A stretch of 64,000 bases of DNA. Origin: DASPSM01 sp036008465 (GTDB taxonomy: Bacteria > Planctomycetota > Planctomycetia > Planctomycetales > Planctomycetaceae). This document shows positions 1-7,727 of the stretch, piece by piece. Position 1 is the first letter of the stretch, and each line of letters starts with the position of its first letter. The stretch covers positions 1-64,000 of the forward strand of contig DASYNP010000010.1 in the NCBI GenBank assembly GCA_036008465.1. The letters are read 5' to 3'. A program made the position numbers and the translations under genes. Under the pieces are notes generated by a model. It saw nothing but the letters and a program-made list of their open reading frames with translations. It had not been told where the DNA came from and did not search any database.

Positions 1-129
1 ACGCCCACATACTTCATGACAGCTTCCTTATGTGGAGACCGTTGGGCTGACACACAACCCGCCGGTCTACCACGCATCTAAGGACTGTCAAAGAGGGCGC
101 GGTCTCCATTTTTCATAGTTTCACCCCGG

Positions 130-160
130 CCCTCTCCCATCCGAAGCGGACGGGCGAGGG
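130..160. repeat. imperfect inverted repeat downstream of ggt
   Basis: Two 14-base arms (130-143 and 147-160) pair at 12 of 14 positions around a 3-base loop. The element lies about 85 bases beyond the ggt stop codon, so it could act as a terminator or mRNA 3' stabiliser for that minus-strand gene. No run of T follows on that strand, so a simple intrinsic terminator is not shown. The rest of 1-245 contains no gene that I can support, only short repeats of a 'gtccgaagtccgaggtc' type near 195-213. Confidence 0.45.
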
Positions 161-245
161 GGAAAGAGTGGGACGGGACACGAAGAAAGTCCAAGGTCCG
201 AAGTCCGAGGTCAGGACGGGAATCGAAGCGTGCCGTGGTGGCGGC

Positions 246-1988
246 TTAGTATCCTGCCGCGCTGCCGTTTTCCCGCTTGTCTGCCACGCCGGTCAGCTCG
301 CCGGTCTTCGGATCGATCCAGATCGAATGGGCGTCTCCCTGTTCGTCCTTTGAGACGGACACCTTGTGCCCCATCGCTTCCAGCTGCTTGAGCAGCGCCG
401 GATGTTCGCGAGCGAACTGCGGCTCGACTTTGACCCGATCGGGAAACCACTGGTGATGCAACCGCGGGGCCTCGACTGCTGCTCGCGGATGCATGCGGAA
501 GTCGAGCACATTGACGACCAGGCACAGGACCGTATTGATGATCGTGCGACCACCCGGACTGCCCGTGACTAAGTAGGGTTTCCCGTCTTTAAGGACGACG
601 GTGGGGCACATGGAACTGAGCATGCGCTTGCCAGGGGCAATCTGGTTCGGTGGAGTGCCGATGGTTCCTTGAGTGTCGGTGACGCCGGGGTGCCAGGCGA
701 AATCGTTCATTTCATCGTTCAGGAGAAACCCCGCGCCGTGAACGACGACGCGGCTGCCATACATGTTTTCCAGCGTGTAGGTCATGCTGACGGCCATCCG
801 ATCGGCGTCGACGATCGAAAAGTGCGTCGTGTGTGCGCCCTCGCCGGCGATGTGGATGTCCCCGGCCAGTGCCGAACTTGGGGTCGCGCGGTGCACGTCG
901 ATTCCCTGGGCCAGAGTGCGTGCATAGTCCTTCTGCTTCAGCTTGTCGGGAATCGTTACCCGGTCCGGGTCGCCGAGATAACAAGCTCGGTCGCGGAACG
1001 CGCGTTTGGCGGCCTCGATCATCAAATGGAGCGTCTCCGGCGACCAGCGGTCGCGAGCGCCGAGGTCGAAGTTTTCCAGGATGTTGAGTTCCTCGATCAG
1101 CGTGGTGCCGCCCGACGACGAGGGAGGGACCGACACAATCTCGAAGCCGCGATAGGTGCCGCGCACCGGTTCGCGAAACTTCGCTCGATAGTTGGCGAGA
1201 TCGTCCTTGGTGATCAGTCCGCCGCCCTGCCGCATCTCGGCCGCGATCTGATCGGCCGTTCGACCGAGATAAAACGCGTCGGGTCCGCGTTCGGCGATCT
1301 CCCGCAGCGTGGCGGCGAGTTCCGGCTGCACGAGGCGATCGCCGGATTTCCACGCTCCGCCCCCTGGCTTGCCGAACACCCGATGCAGCTCGGCGAATTC
1401 TTGCTTCTCCGACTTACCGAGGTATTCGTTCAGCGACGCCGCCGTTGCCGCATCGAGCGTGAAGCCGTCTCGGGCGAGACCGACCGCCGGCGTCACCAAA
1501 TCGCGCCAAGCGAGTCGGCCGAAGCGACTGTGAGCGAGCGCCAGGCCGCGCACGGTGCCCGGCACGCCGACGCGACGGTGCGCAGTTCGTCCCTCCTTGG
1601 CGACAAACATCTCTCGTGTGGCGACTGCCGGCGCGACTTCTCGAAAGTCGACCACGACGGGCACCGCCTTCTCCGAACCTGCCTTCCCCGACGTCGGCAC
1701 AACCACCATGTAACCGCCGCCGCCGATATTGCCGGCTCCCGGCCACGTCACCGCCAATGCGAACGCGGTGGCGACGGCCGCATCGACCGCAGTGCCGCCA
1801 CGCGTCAATGTTTCGACGCCGACTCGAGACGCGAGCGGGTGCACGCTGACCACCACGCCGTTTTGGCAGTGGACGAGATCGCCAGAGTCGGTAGCGAGAT
1901 GACTCGGTTCTGCCGCTGGGCAAAGCGGCAAGAGGAAGAGGATCGAAGCAACGTGCGCGACGATCGATCGCATGGTGTGAGTTTTCAT
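246..1988 (-). CDS. ggt: gamma-glutamyltransferase (glutathione hydrolase), secreted
   Basis: An autocatalytic Ntn hydrolase that removes gamma-glutamyl groups from glutathione and other gamma-glutamyl compounds in the periplasm. The 580-residue length fits the family. A signal-like segment occupies residues 7-26. The small-subunit start is visible as TTHFS at residues 387-391, so Thr387 is the expected nucleophile released by self-cleavage. The downstream FLLNDEMNDF block and the PPSSSGGT loop near 289 are also conserved. I chose the ATG at 1986-1988 because it overlaps the TGA of the upstream membrane-protein gene in an ATGA arrangement, which implies translational coupling. It is the last gene of a run with a substrate-binding lipoprotein, which suggests recovery of peptides or amino acids outside the cell. 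Confidence 0.93.
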   Translation of the reverse strand: MKTHTMRSIVAHVASILFLLPLCPAAEPSHLATDSGDLVHCQNGVVVSVHPLASRVGVETLTRGGTAVDAAVATAFALAVTWPGAGNIGGGGYMVVVPTSGKAGSEKAVPVVVDFREVAPAVATREMFVAKEGRTAHRRVGVPGTVRGLALAHSRFGRLAWRDLVTPAVGLARDGFTLDAATAASLNEYLGKSEKQEFAELHRVFGKPGGGAWKSGDRLVQPELAATLREIAERGPDAFYLGRTADQIAAEMRQGGGLITKDDLANYRAKFREPVRGTYRGFEIVSVPPSSSGGTTLIEELNILENFDLGARDRWSPETLHLMIEAAKRAFRDRACYLGDPDRVTIPDKLKQKDYARTLAQGIDVHRATPSSALAGDIHIAGEGAHTTHFSIVDADRMAVSMTYTLENMYGSRVVVHGAGFLLNDEMNDFAWHPGVTDTQGTIGTPPNQIAPGKRMLSSMCPTVVLKDGKPYLVTGSPGGRTIINTVLCLVVNVLDFRMHPRAAVEAPRLHHQWFPDRVKVEPQFAREHPALLKQLEAMGHKVSVSKDEQGDAHSIWIDPKTGELTGVADKRENGSAAGY

Positions 1989-2437
1989 TCGAGCGGAATT
2001 TCGTTCGTCGTTTGCACTCTCATTTCGCGCCGGTCCGTGCTCAGAATCACGCCGCCCGCCGCGCAAGCCAGCACCTCGGTAATTACGGACGCGATCGCGG
2101 TGAAGCGGAAAGTGTCGCCCCAAGGACCGGCGGGGACCTGCGAGACGTGATCGGGGCTCATCGCCAGAAAGTGGTGATAGCCCTCGAAAATCAGCGAACC
2201 CACCATCGACCCCACGAGCAGCCAGCCCCCGAGTCGAATACGGCCCGTCCAAAGCAGCCAGGCCGCTACGACCGGAGCAGCGTAAAGAACAACGCCGATG
2301 TAAATGTTCGCTAACACCGACTCCAAATAGATCCCCAATTGTGCGTGGGCGACGCCATGCAGGACGAGAGGAGCGCCATGGACTAAGACCGCCGCCGTGC
2401 CCAACCAGGCGGCGAAGCGCGGGCTCGTGCCTTTCAT
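1985..2437 (-). CDS. small four-helix membrane protein
   Basis: A protein of about 150 residues with four hydrophobic segments (roughly residues 10-30, 40-65, 70-95 and 115-135) and no recognised domain. The ATG at 2435-2437 is preferred over a TTG 12 bases upstream because a GGAG lies about 12 bases before it and directly abuts the TTG. Its stop overlaps the ggt start by four bases, and the substrate-binding lipoprotein gene ends 38 bases upstream of its start, so the three genes are probably one transcript. The function is unknown. Four helices are too few for a typical ABC permease of the branched-chain amino acid type. Confidence 0.7.
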   Translation of the reverse strand: MKGTSPRFAAWLGTAAVLVHGAPLVLHGVAHAQLGIYLESVLANIYIGVVLYAAPVVAAWLLWTGRIRLGGWLLVGSMVGSLIFEGYHHFLAMSPDHVSQVPAGPWGDTFRFTAIASVITEVLACAAGGVILSTDRREMRVQTTNEIPLE

Positions 2438-2475
2438 CGCCTGAGTCAACTCCGATTTGGGGGGCGATGCGGCGG

Positions 2476-3657
2476 TTATGGGGACGAAGGTGGTTCGATC
2501 GTGGCCGCCAGCGTCGGGACGCCGTGTTTCATTTCCAGGATGACGGCCGGCTTGACCGCGTTGCGGTCGCGATCAATCGAGATGCGACCGGTCACGCCGT
2601 CGAAATTCTTCGTGGCGGCCAGCGCGGCGGCGATGTCGGCGCCCGATTGCGAAGGAGCTTTCTCAATCGCCGCGAACAGGATATTCGCCGCATCGAATCC
2701 CAGCGCCGCCATCGCATCGGGTGCGATTCCGAATTGCTTTCGATAGTTTTTCAGAAATTCCTGCACGCCCGGGCGGGGATCCTGCTGAGAGTAGTGGGAA
2801 CAGAAATAGGCACCGTCGATCGCTTCCCCCGCGATCTCTGCCAGCTTGGCCGAATCCCAGCCGTCGCCCCCGACCAGCGGCACGCGAATTCCCAGCTTGC
2901 GGGCCTGCACGGCGATGTTGGCGACGTCGGTGTAGTACCCGGGGATAAAGACGATGTTTGGCTCGCTGCCGCGAATCGACGTCAGTTGGGCTGAGAAATC
3001 CTGGTCCCCCTCCTGATAAGAGAGGCGCGACAAAATGCGTCCGCCCATCGTCGCAAATTGTTTTTCGAATTCGTCCGCTAGTCCCACAGAATAGGGGAGT
3101 TTTTGATCGTAGAGGATGGCGGCAGTTTGGGCTTTGAGGTTCTCGCGGGCGAACTTTGCGCAAGCGTAAGCCTGGAAGCGGTTCATGAAGCAAACGCGGA
3201 AAATGCGATCGCCCACGGCGGTGATTTCGGGAGCGACCGAGGAGGGCGTGACCATCGGGATTCCATTCTCCTGGCAGACGGGAGCCCCCGCGAGTGAGAG
3301 GCCCGAGGCGACTTCCCCGAGCACGGCCGCGACCTGGTCGCGATTGATCAGCCGCGTGACGGCCGTTCCGGCCTCCTTTGCATCGCCGCGGTCATCGTAG
3401 GTGATGAGGCGAATCTTCTTGCCGTGAATGCCGCCGGCCTGGTTGAGAGCTTCGACTGCCAGGCGAATGCCGTTGTCGGTCGATTGGCCGAAGGTCGCCT
3501 CAGACCCCGTGAGCGAGGCAAAATGGCCGATACGAATCTCATCGGGAGCCGGCGCCCCGGAATGGGCACAACCTACAACGACGAGCGCGAGCAGTCCGAG
3601 AGCGATCGTGTTCGATCGCAGCAGCCCGAATCGACGGTGACAATCGCGGCGTGGCAT
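2476..3657 (-). CDS. ABC-type branched-chain amino acid substrate-binding lipoprotein
   Basis: A type I periplasmic binding protein (Peripla_BP_6/LivJ-like). The protein of about 393 residues begins with a lipoprotein signal ending in VVVGC (Cys30), then IRIGHFASLTGSEATFGQS, typical of the LivJ N-lobe. It continues with the KIRLITYDDRGDAKEA region and a second lobe with VPLVGGDGWDSAKL. The start at 3655-3657 puts the positive n-region (PRRDCHRR) directly before the hydrophobic stretch. No permease or ATPase gene is nearby, so the ligand could be delivered to a transporter encoded elsewhere, or the protein could be a sensor. It is followed by the small membrane protein and ggt. Confidence 0.85.
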   Translation of the reverse strand: MPRRDCHRRFGLLRSNTIALGLLALVVVGCAHSGAPAPDEIRIGHFASLTGSEATFGQSTDNGIRLAVEALNQAGGIHGKKIRLITYDDRGDAKEAGTAVTRLINRDQVAAVLGEVASGLSLAGAPVCQENGIPMVTPSSVAPEITAVGDRIFRVCFMNRFQAYACAKFARENLKAQTAAILYDQKLPYSVGLADEFEKQFATMGGRILSRLSYQEGDQDFSAQLTSIRGSEPNIVFIPGYYTDVANIAVQARKLGIRVPLVGGDGWDSAKLAEIAGEAIDGAYFCSHYSQQDPRPGVQEFLKNYRKQFGIAPDAMAALGFDAANILFAAIEKAPSQSGADIAAALAATKNFDGVTGRISIDRDRNAVKPAVILEMKHGVPTLAATIEPPSSP

Positions 3658-3672
3658 CTCCGTGTCGAGTAT

Positions 3673-3687
3673 AGTGTGGACCACACT
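3673..3687. promoter_or_regulatory. 15-base perfect palindrome before the binding-protein start
   Basis: The sequence agtgtggaccacact has 7-base arms around one central base. It sits 16 bases upstream of the start codon of the substrate-binding lipoprotein on the minus strand. The one-base centre disfavours an RNA hairpin, so a dimeric regulator binding site is the likelier reading. No regulator gene is adjacent. Confidence 0.4.
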
Positions 3688-3698
3688 GCCGTGTCGCG

Positions 3699-3784
3699 GG
3701 GTGGCTGGGGTTCCGCCGCGGCGGACTTCGGTTCGCCCCCAGACCGATGATCTGGGGGCTCGCTACGCTCGACCCCAGCCACCC
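3699..3784. repeat. palindromic intergenic element, copy A (nested inverted repeat)
   Basis: Perfect 12-base outer arms (3699-3710 gggtggctgggg and 3773-3784) enclose a ccgccgcggcgg core at 3713-3724 and an inner hairpin with 9-base arms (3735-3743/3751-3759). It begins 3 bases after the dnaA stop and may also serve as its terminator. The same architecture recurs at 32883-32954 and 57993-58095. Confidence 0.7.
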
Positions 3785-3787
3785 AAG

Positions 3788-5539
3788 TCAACCGGTAAGG
3801 AGTTGCTGCTCCAGTGAAGCCAGCAAATCGCCTAGTTTCCACTCCTGCGAGCCGGCCCGCACGGTGGCATCGGCCTCGAGCAGAGTGCGGACCCGCTTCT
3901 CGGCCGACATGACCGTGCTGTGATTGCGGCCGCCAAAGTGTTCGCCGATTTCGGTGTAGGCCGCCTGCGTCATTTTTCGAGCGAGGTACATGGCCAGCAT
4001 CCGCGGTTGGCTGACCGTCCGGTTGCGGCGGGCCGAGCGCAGCTCGTTCGGCCCGATGGAGAATAAGCGGCAGACCGCCTGCTCGACCTCTGCGACACGG
4101 ACAATTCGCACACAGTCGCGATCGAGGTCTGCCAGGACATTGCGGGCGACCGCTAGGTTGATTGTTTTGCCCGTCGCTTGGCCGTAGTTTTCCAGAAAGT
4201 TGAGCGCTCCCTCAAGCTCTCGGACGCTCTGCGCAAACCGCTGCACGATGAACTCAATCGCCTCGTCGGTAATGCGGACGGTCAATCGGGCCGCCTTGCG
4301 AGCGACGATCGTCCGCCGCGTATCGACGTCGGGTGATTCGAGGCGACACACAATCCCCGACATGAAACGAGTGACAAGCTCTTCGCTCAACCGTGTCAAC
4401 AATCGCGGATGACGGTCCGCCGTCAGAGCCACCTGTCGACCATGCGACTCGAGCTGCCTGATGGTGTGCAGGAATTCTTCCTGGATGACCCGCTTCCCGT
4501 CGAGGAAGTCGACGTCGTCGACCATGAGGACGTCGACGCCACGGAAACGCTGGCGGAAGCTCGCCAGCGTGCGGTCGCGGAGAGCCTGCGTGAAGTAGTT
4601 GGTGAACGACTCGGCGGACAGGAACACCACGCGGAACGAGGGATACCGCGCCCGCATGCGCCGATAGATCCCCTCCAGCAGATGGGTCTTGCCGATGCCC
4701 ACGCCGCCGTGCAGTACGAGCGGGTTGTAACCCCCCGGTTGTTCGCAAACCTGCAGAGCCGCGGTGAGGGCCAATTGATTTCCGGGTCCGGTCACGAAGT
4801 CATTGAGATCGGCAAAGCGGCGCCCCGACCCAGGCGCGGAAGGAGACTGGCTGGTTGATTGCGAATTGTCGGCCCGGTGTCTCGGGGAAGGGGGCGATGC
4901 GCCTGACCCTTTTGCGCAAACCGGCGGTGTTGCGGCTGAGCTTCCGTCTTGTCTCGCAGTCGCCGGTTGAGAGGAATCGTCGCCACTCGGCGCAGTCCCG
5001 CGACGACTGGTGTGGGGATCTTGCCCCGGTTGCGAATTTTGCCGTCGCGCACAGGAGAGCGCAATCTTCGTAATCGGAATTGCCGCGAGCGCGTTAGGTG
5101 CTGTTGCCGAGTCCTTGCGGCCGACGAATCCTCGCAACATCGATCCGTGTGCTGGGCCGTCGCGCCGCTCCGATTGAGTCCATCGGTGCTGCGGCTCAGG
5201 TCGCCTAGGCGGCGCGGCACTCGTCGTCTCAATCTGCGCTGGGATGGCAACTGCCTGCACAGCAGGTGCGGGCAACTCTCGGAAGCGCACGGTAACGGCG
5301 TCCCCAACCACAAGCTGCACCGCCTGCATCATCGCTGGTCGGTAGCGCTGCTGCAGCCAGCTCAACAAAAACTTGTTGTGCACGTTGACCGTGACCTGGT
5401 CTTCCGCGATCTCGATCGTCGCGTTGTCGCGCACCCAGAGATTGAAAGTCCGCGAACCGATTCGCCGTTCAAACTCCTGCAAAATTTCGTCTGGCTGCGG
5501 ATCAAGACGGGCAACTGCCGTGTCGCCGGGCTGCATCAT
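3788..5539 (-). CDS. dnaA: chromosomal replication initiator protein DnaA
   Basis: An AAA+ ATPase that binds DnaA boxes at oriC and opens the origin. The protein is 583 residues. Domain I spans about 17-88 (DEILQEFERRIGSRTFNLW). A long Ser/Gln/Pro/Arg-rich domain II linker spans about 90-240. The AAA+ domain runs from about 241, with Walker A GGVGIGKTH at 278-286 and Walker B DVLMVDDVDFL near 336-346. Domain IV carries the IGEHFGGRNHSTVMSA signature near the C-terminus. The start at 5537-5539 is preceded by a GGGGGGTGG ribosome-binding site. The frame stays open further upstream, but that part does not resemble DnaA. dnaN and gyrB are not next to it, and no TTATCCACA-type boxes are evident upstream. 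Confidence 0.96.
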   Translation of the reverse strand: MMQPGDTAVARLDPQPDEILQEFERRIGSRTFNLWVRDNATIEIAEDQVTVNVHNKFLLSWLQQRYRPAMMQAVQLVVGDAVTVRFRELPAPAVQAVAIPAQIETTSAAPPRRPEPQHRWTQSERRDGPAHGSMLRGFVGRKDSATAPNALAAIPITKIALSCARRQNSQPGQDPHTSRRGTAPSGDDSSQPATARQDGSSAATPPVCAKGSGASPPSPRHRADNSQSTSQSPSAPGSGRRFADLNDFVTGPGNQLALTAALQVCEQPGGYNPLVLHGGVGIGKTHLLEGIYRRMRARYPSFRVVFLSAESFTNYFTQALRDRTLASFRQRFRGVDVLMVDDVDFLDGKRVIQEEFLHTIRQLESHGRQVALTADRHPRLLTRLSEELVTRFMSGIVCRLESPDVDTRRTIVARKAARLTVRITDEAIEFIVQRFAQSVRELEGALNFLENYGQATGKTINLAVARNVLADLDRDCVRIVRVAEVEQAVCRLFSIGPNELRSARRNRTVSQPRMLAMYLARKMTQAAYTEIGEHFGGRNHSTVMSAEKRVRTLLEADATVRAGSQEWKLGDLLASLEQQLLTG

Positions 5540-5987
5540 GCCACCCCCCAATGAGCGCACCTCTTCTGTGCCGGCATGTACCGGGTGCAGGAAGGAAGTC
5601 CCTAGAAGGATCGAACAGGCGCCGAGAAGTCTGGCTGCTCCCTGCGCAGACTCTCGCTGTTCGAAAGAGGGTCCCCCGGCAAGACGACAGCACTCCGTTG
5701 CCGCACAGCGCGCGGCCGACGGTGAAGAAACGCGATCGGTCCGTTGCGAAAAGCAGATTCGAGCAGCGAACCGTGGGCACCGTGCCGCCGCTCGAACTTC
5801 ACCTTCACTCACTCAGGAAGCCGATCGTATCGGCCGGTCGTCTCATGTCAAACGAAAACAATTCGAAATCTTCACGCGCGGCGCTGAACGGCGTCGCTGA
5901 CGCCACCAATCTTCCGAGGACTGACCAAGTTGGGTTCTCACAGAAAATTTTTCTGGAGCGCGAAGCCGACTGTGAACGGACTGTCGA
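5540..5987. other. dnaA leader and promoter region
   Basis: A 448-base non-coding interval between dnaA and the upstream acetyltransferase gene. It holds the predicted dnaA promoter (5824-5851), a leader of about 280 bases, and an AT-rich palindrome cagaaaatttttctg at 5941-5955. I see no cluster of DnaA boxes, so there is no support for calling it the replication origin. Confidence 0.5.
5824..5851 (-). promoter_or_regulatory. predicted sigma70-type promoter of dnaA with overlapping palindrome
   Basis: Read on the minus strand, a perfect -35 TTGACA (5846-5851) and a TACGAT -10 (5824-5829) are 16 bases apart. A 15-base palindrome gccgatcgtatcggc (5820-5834, 6-base arms) covers the -10, where a repressor would block the polymerase. 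Transcription would begin near 5817, which gives a leader of about 280 bases before the chosen dnaA start. Confidence 0.5.
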
Positions 5988-6935
5988 TTAACTCCGCGCA
6001 CCGAGCGGCGCCTTCCTTTCGGGAAAATAGACGTGCACGCCTTTGCGATCCGTCTCGACGAATCCAAGCTCGTCATAAACCTTGCTCGCATAGTCGTTTC
6101 GACTGTCGACTGCCAGCAGTAGCGCCGACTGACCCGCGCTCTGCGCCGCGGCCAGCGCATCGTTCATCATGCGGCGACCGAGACGCAAACCTCGGCAATC
6201 GTGCGACACACCCACATAGACAACCTCCCACGCCGAGTGCTCTGGGTGAGCGTTGAGCAGTAAGACGCCCGCGTCTTTGCCGGCGACTTGGTAGAGCGAC
6301 CAGCGTGACGGATCAAAATCTCCCGACATGCGATGGCTGACGAGCGCATCAGCACCCGTACGGCGGCCCCCCACCTCGGGACAGTCCCGAGTGCCGACGT
6401 AAGTCCGCTCCAGCAGACGCGCGAATTGATCGTCGCGCACCCCCGGCTCGTACCTGATGATTTCCACCTCTCCCTCGAGTGATCTCTCGGCGCTCGGGTC
6501 AGCCGGACCCGCGAGCATGTGGACCAGAAACCGGAGATCGGTCAGGTACTCGAAGCCGTTACGGTCCAGAGCCTCGGCATCGTCGTGAGCGGCCGGATCG
6601 AGCAACGCCTGGACGATCCAGGCGCCGGCCGAATCGACGCCTGCCCGCAATCCAGCGACCAGTGCATCTGCGATCAGCGGCTCCGTTTTTTCTCCACGAA
6701 TTCGTGGCGGCCAGACAAAAGCCGTGCGGTCGCGTTGAATCGCATACAAAATCGACCCGGCGAGCGTCTTATCGCTCCACGCAGTGAGCAGACCGTGTTG
6801 GACGATCCGGCCGCTGGTCAGCGAGCGCAGCACGTCCCTGACGGTGATTCGACGTTCGTCTGGCGAGAGGCGATTAAACAGCAGCTCGAGCGCCGCTTCA
6901 TACTCCTGCGGGGCGGCGGGAGCGATGCGAATCAT
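5988..6935 (-). CDS. GNAT-family N-acetyltransferase
   Basis: About 315 residues, twice the length of a single GNAT domain. The C-terminal half carries the acetyl-CoA loop (CRGLRLGRRMMNDAL, near residues 240-255), then the beta5 region with NDYASKVYDELGFVETDR. The N-terminal half (VRDVLRSLTSGRIVQHGLLTAW) may be a degenerate second GNAT fold. The ATG at 6933-6935 overlaps the TGA of the upstream zinc-ribbon gene as ATGA, which fixes the start and implies coupling. The substrate cannot be predicted. Confidence 0.8.
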   Translation of the reverse strand: MIRIAPAAPQEYEAALELLFNRLSPDERRITVRDVLRSLTSGRIVQHGLLTAWSDKTLAGSILYAIQRDRTAFVWPPRIRGEKTEPLIADALVAGLRAGVDSAGAWIVQALLDPAAHDDAEALDRNGFEYLTDLRFLVHMLAGPADPSAERSLEGEVEIIRYEPGVRDDQFARLLERTYVGTRDCPEVGGRRTGADALVSHRMSGDFDPSRWSLYQVAGKDAGVLLLNAHPEHSAWEVVYVGVSHDCRGLRLGRRMMNDALAAAQSAGQSALLLAVDSRNDYASKVYDELGFVETDRKGVHVYFPERKAPLGARS

Positions 6936-7156
6936 CGCAGCCGGCAACAGCCGGGTCCGCAAGGCGGTGCATCAGGGGGCGGGCAAGCCGAAGAAACCGG
7001 CAGCGATCGCGACCCGGAAACGCGCGCCGCGACAGTGCTCAGCAGCTTCTCGGGTTTGGCTGCTCCACACGCCGGACACTCGGGCCACGCTTGATCGCGC
7101 ACGAGCGCTTCAAACTCGTGTTGGCACTGCGTGCACCGATACTCAAACAAGGGCAT
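6932..7156 (-). CDS. FmdB-type zinc-ribbon protein
   Basis: A 74-residue protein starting MPLFEYRC, the hallmark of the FmdB/CxxC_CxxC_SSSS regulatory-protein family. Two CxxC pairs (Cys8/Cys11 and Cys27/Cys30) would hold one zinc ion. A Cys/Pro-rich tail with further cysteines follows (near residues 58-71). It is translationally coupled to the acetyltransferase downstream. The family's role is poorly defined, with small zinc-ribbon regulatory or accessory proteins the usual description. Confidence 0.85.
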   Translation of the reverse strand: MPLFEYRCTQCQHEFEALVRDQAWPECPACGAAKPEKLLSTVAARVSGSRSLPVSSACPPPDAPPCGPGCCRLR

Positions 7157-7217
7157 CGGACGCTACTCCCGGTATTCGGACGAAACCGGGTAGTCGCCCC
7201 GCGGCTGAGCGGTTTCG

Positions 7218-7724
7218 TCAATCGATCCAGCGCATTGTACCGGATTGCTGCTCCGGCTGGCGAGACGGACCGGCTTCCCCTTTGATCGGTCGGGTCTCCG
7301 GGAGGTACGGGCGCGGCGCCTCGTTGAGAGGCTGATCGATCGGCTGCGAGAGAATTGGGCGAGACGGGACCGAAAACCGGTCGGACGTCTCACCCACGAA
7401 TTGATACGAGGCCACCCAAAACATGGCCGTGCACGCGGCGGCGACCGCCAGCGTGGGAGCCCAGCCGCTCAAGCGATGCGGCTTCTGGCCCGCAGACGGA
7501 GACGCCAATCGCACGGAGATCCGCGGCCACAGGCTCTCTCCCTCCCCATGAAAAGCGCCGGCCACCGGCACCTGCAAAACCTCCAAGCACGACGACAATC
7601 GCTGCAAGTGTTCGCGGCAGCCGGCGCATTGACCGAGATGCTTTTGGATTTCCCCGACCGCCGATGCGTCGAGGTCGTTCCCAATCAACAGTGCGAGTTT
7701 TTCTTTGGCCTGTTTGCAGTTCAT
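7218..7724 (-). CDS. anti-sigma factor with zinc-finger (zf-HC2) domain
   Basis: A 168-residue protein. The N-terminal ZAS-like module has MNCKQAKEKL and the HxxxCxxC zinc motif (His29, Cys33, Cys36). One transmembrane helix at about 88-110 is followed by a Pro-rich extracytoplasmic tail. Such proteins hold the partner ECF sigma factor inactive until a signal. The gene lies 3 bases downstream of the sigma-factor gene, the classical pairing. The sensory tail (about 58 residues) is short and has no recognised domain. Confidence 0.88.
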   Translation of the reverse strand: MNCKQAKEKLALLIGNDLDASAVGEIQKHLGQCAGCREHLQRLSSCLEVLQVPVAGAFHGEGESLWPRISVRLASPSAGQKPHRLSGWAPTLAVAAACTAMFWVASYQFVGETSDRFSVPSRPILSQPIDQPLNEAPRPYLPETRPIKGEAGPSRQPEQQSGTMRWID

Positions 7725-7727
7725 GAC

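Noticed and set aside
669..2150. Long plus-strand open frame of 493 codons opposite ggt
   Set aside because: It is antisense to a clear gamma-glutamyltransferase and its translation is Arg/Ala/His-rich shadow sequence, as expected from high GC.
5540..5812. Upstream extension of dnaA by 91 codons
   Set aside because: The extension has no DnaA similarity, has signal-like and Arg-rich shadow composition, and starts almost at the predicted transcription start. The ATG at 5539 has a good ribosome-binding site and leads directly into domain I.
5540..5987. Replication origin beside dnaA
   Set aside because: I found no cluster of TTATCCACA-type boxes and no AT-rich unwinding tract beyond one short palindrome.
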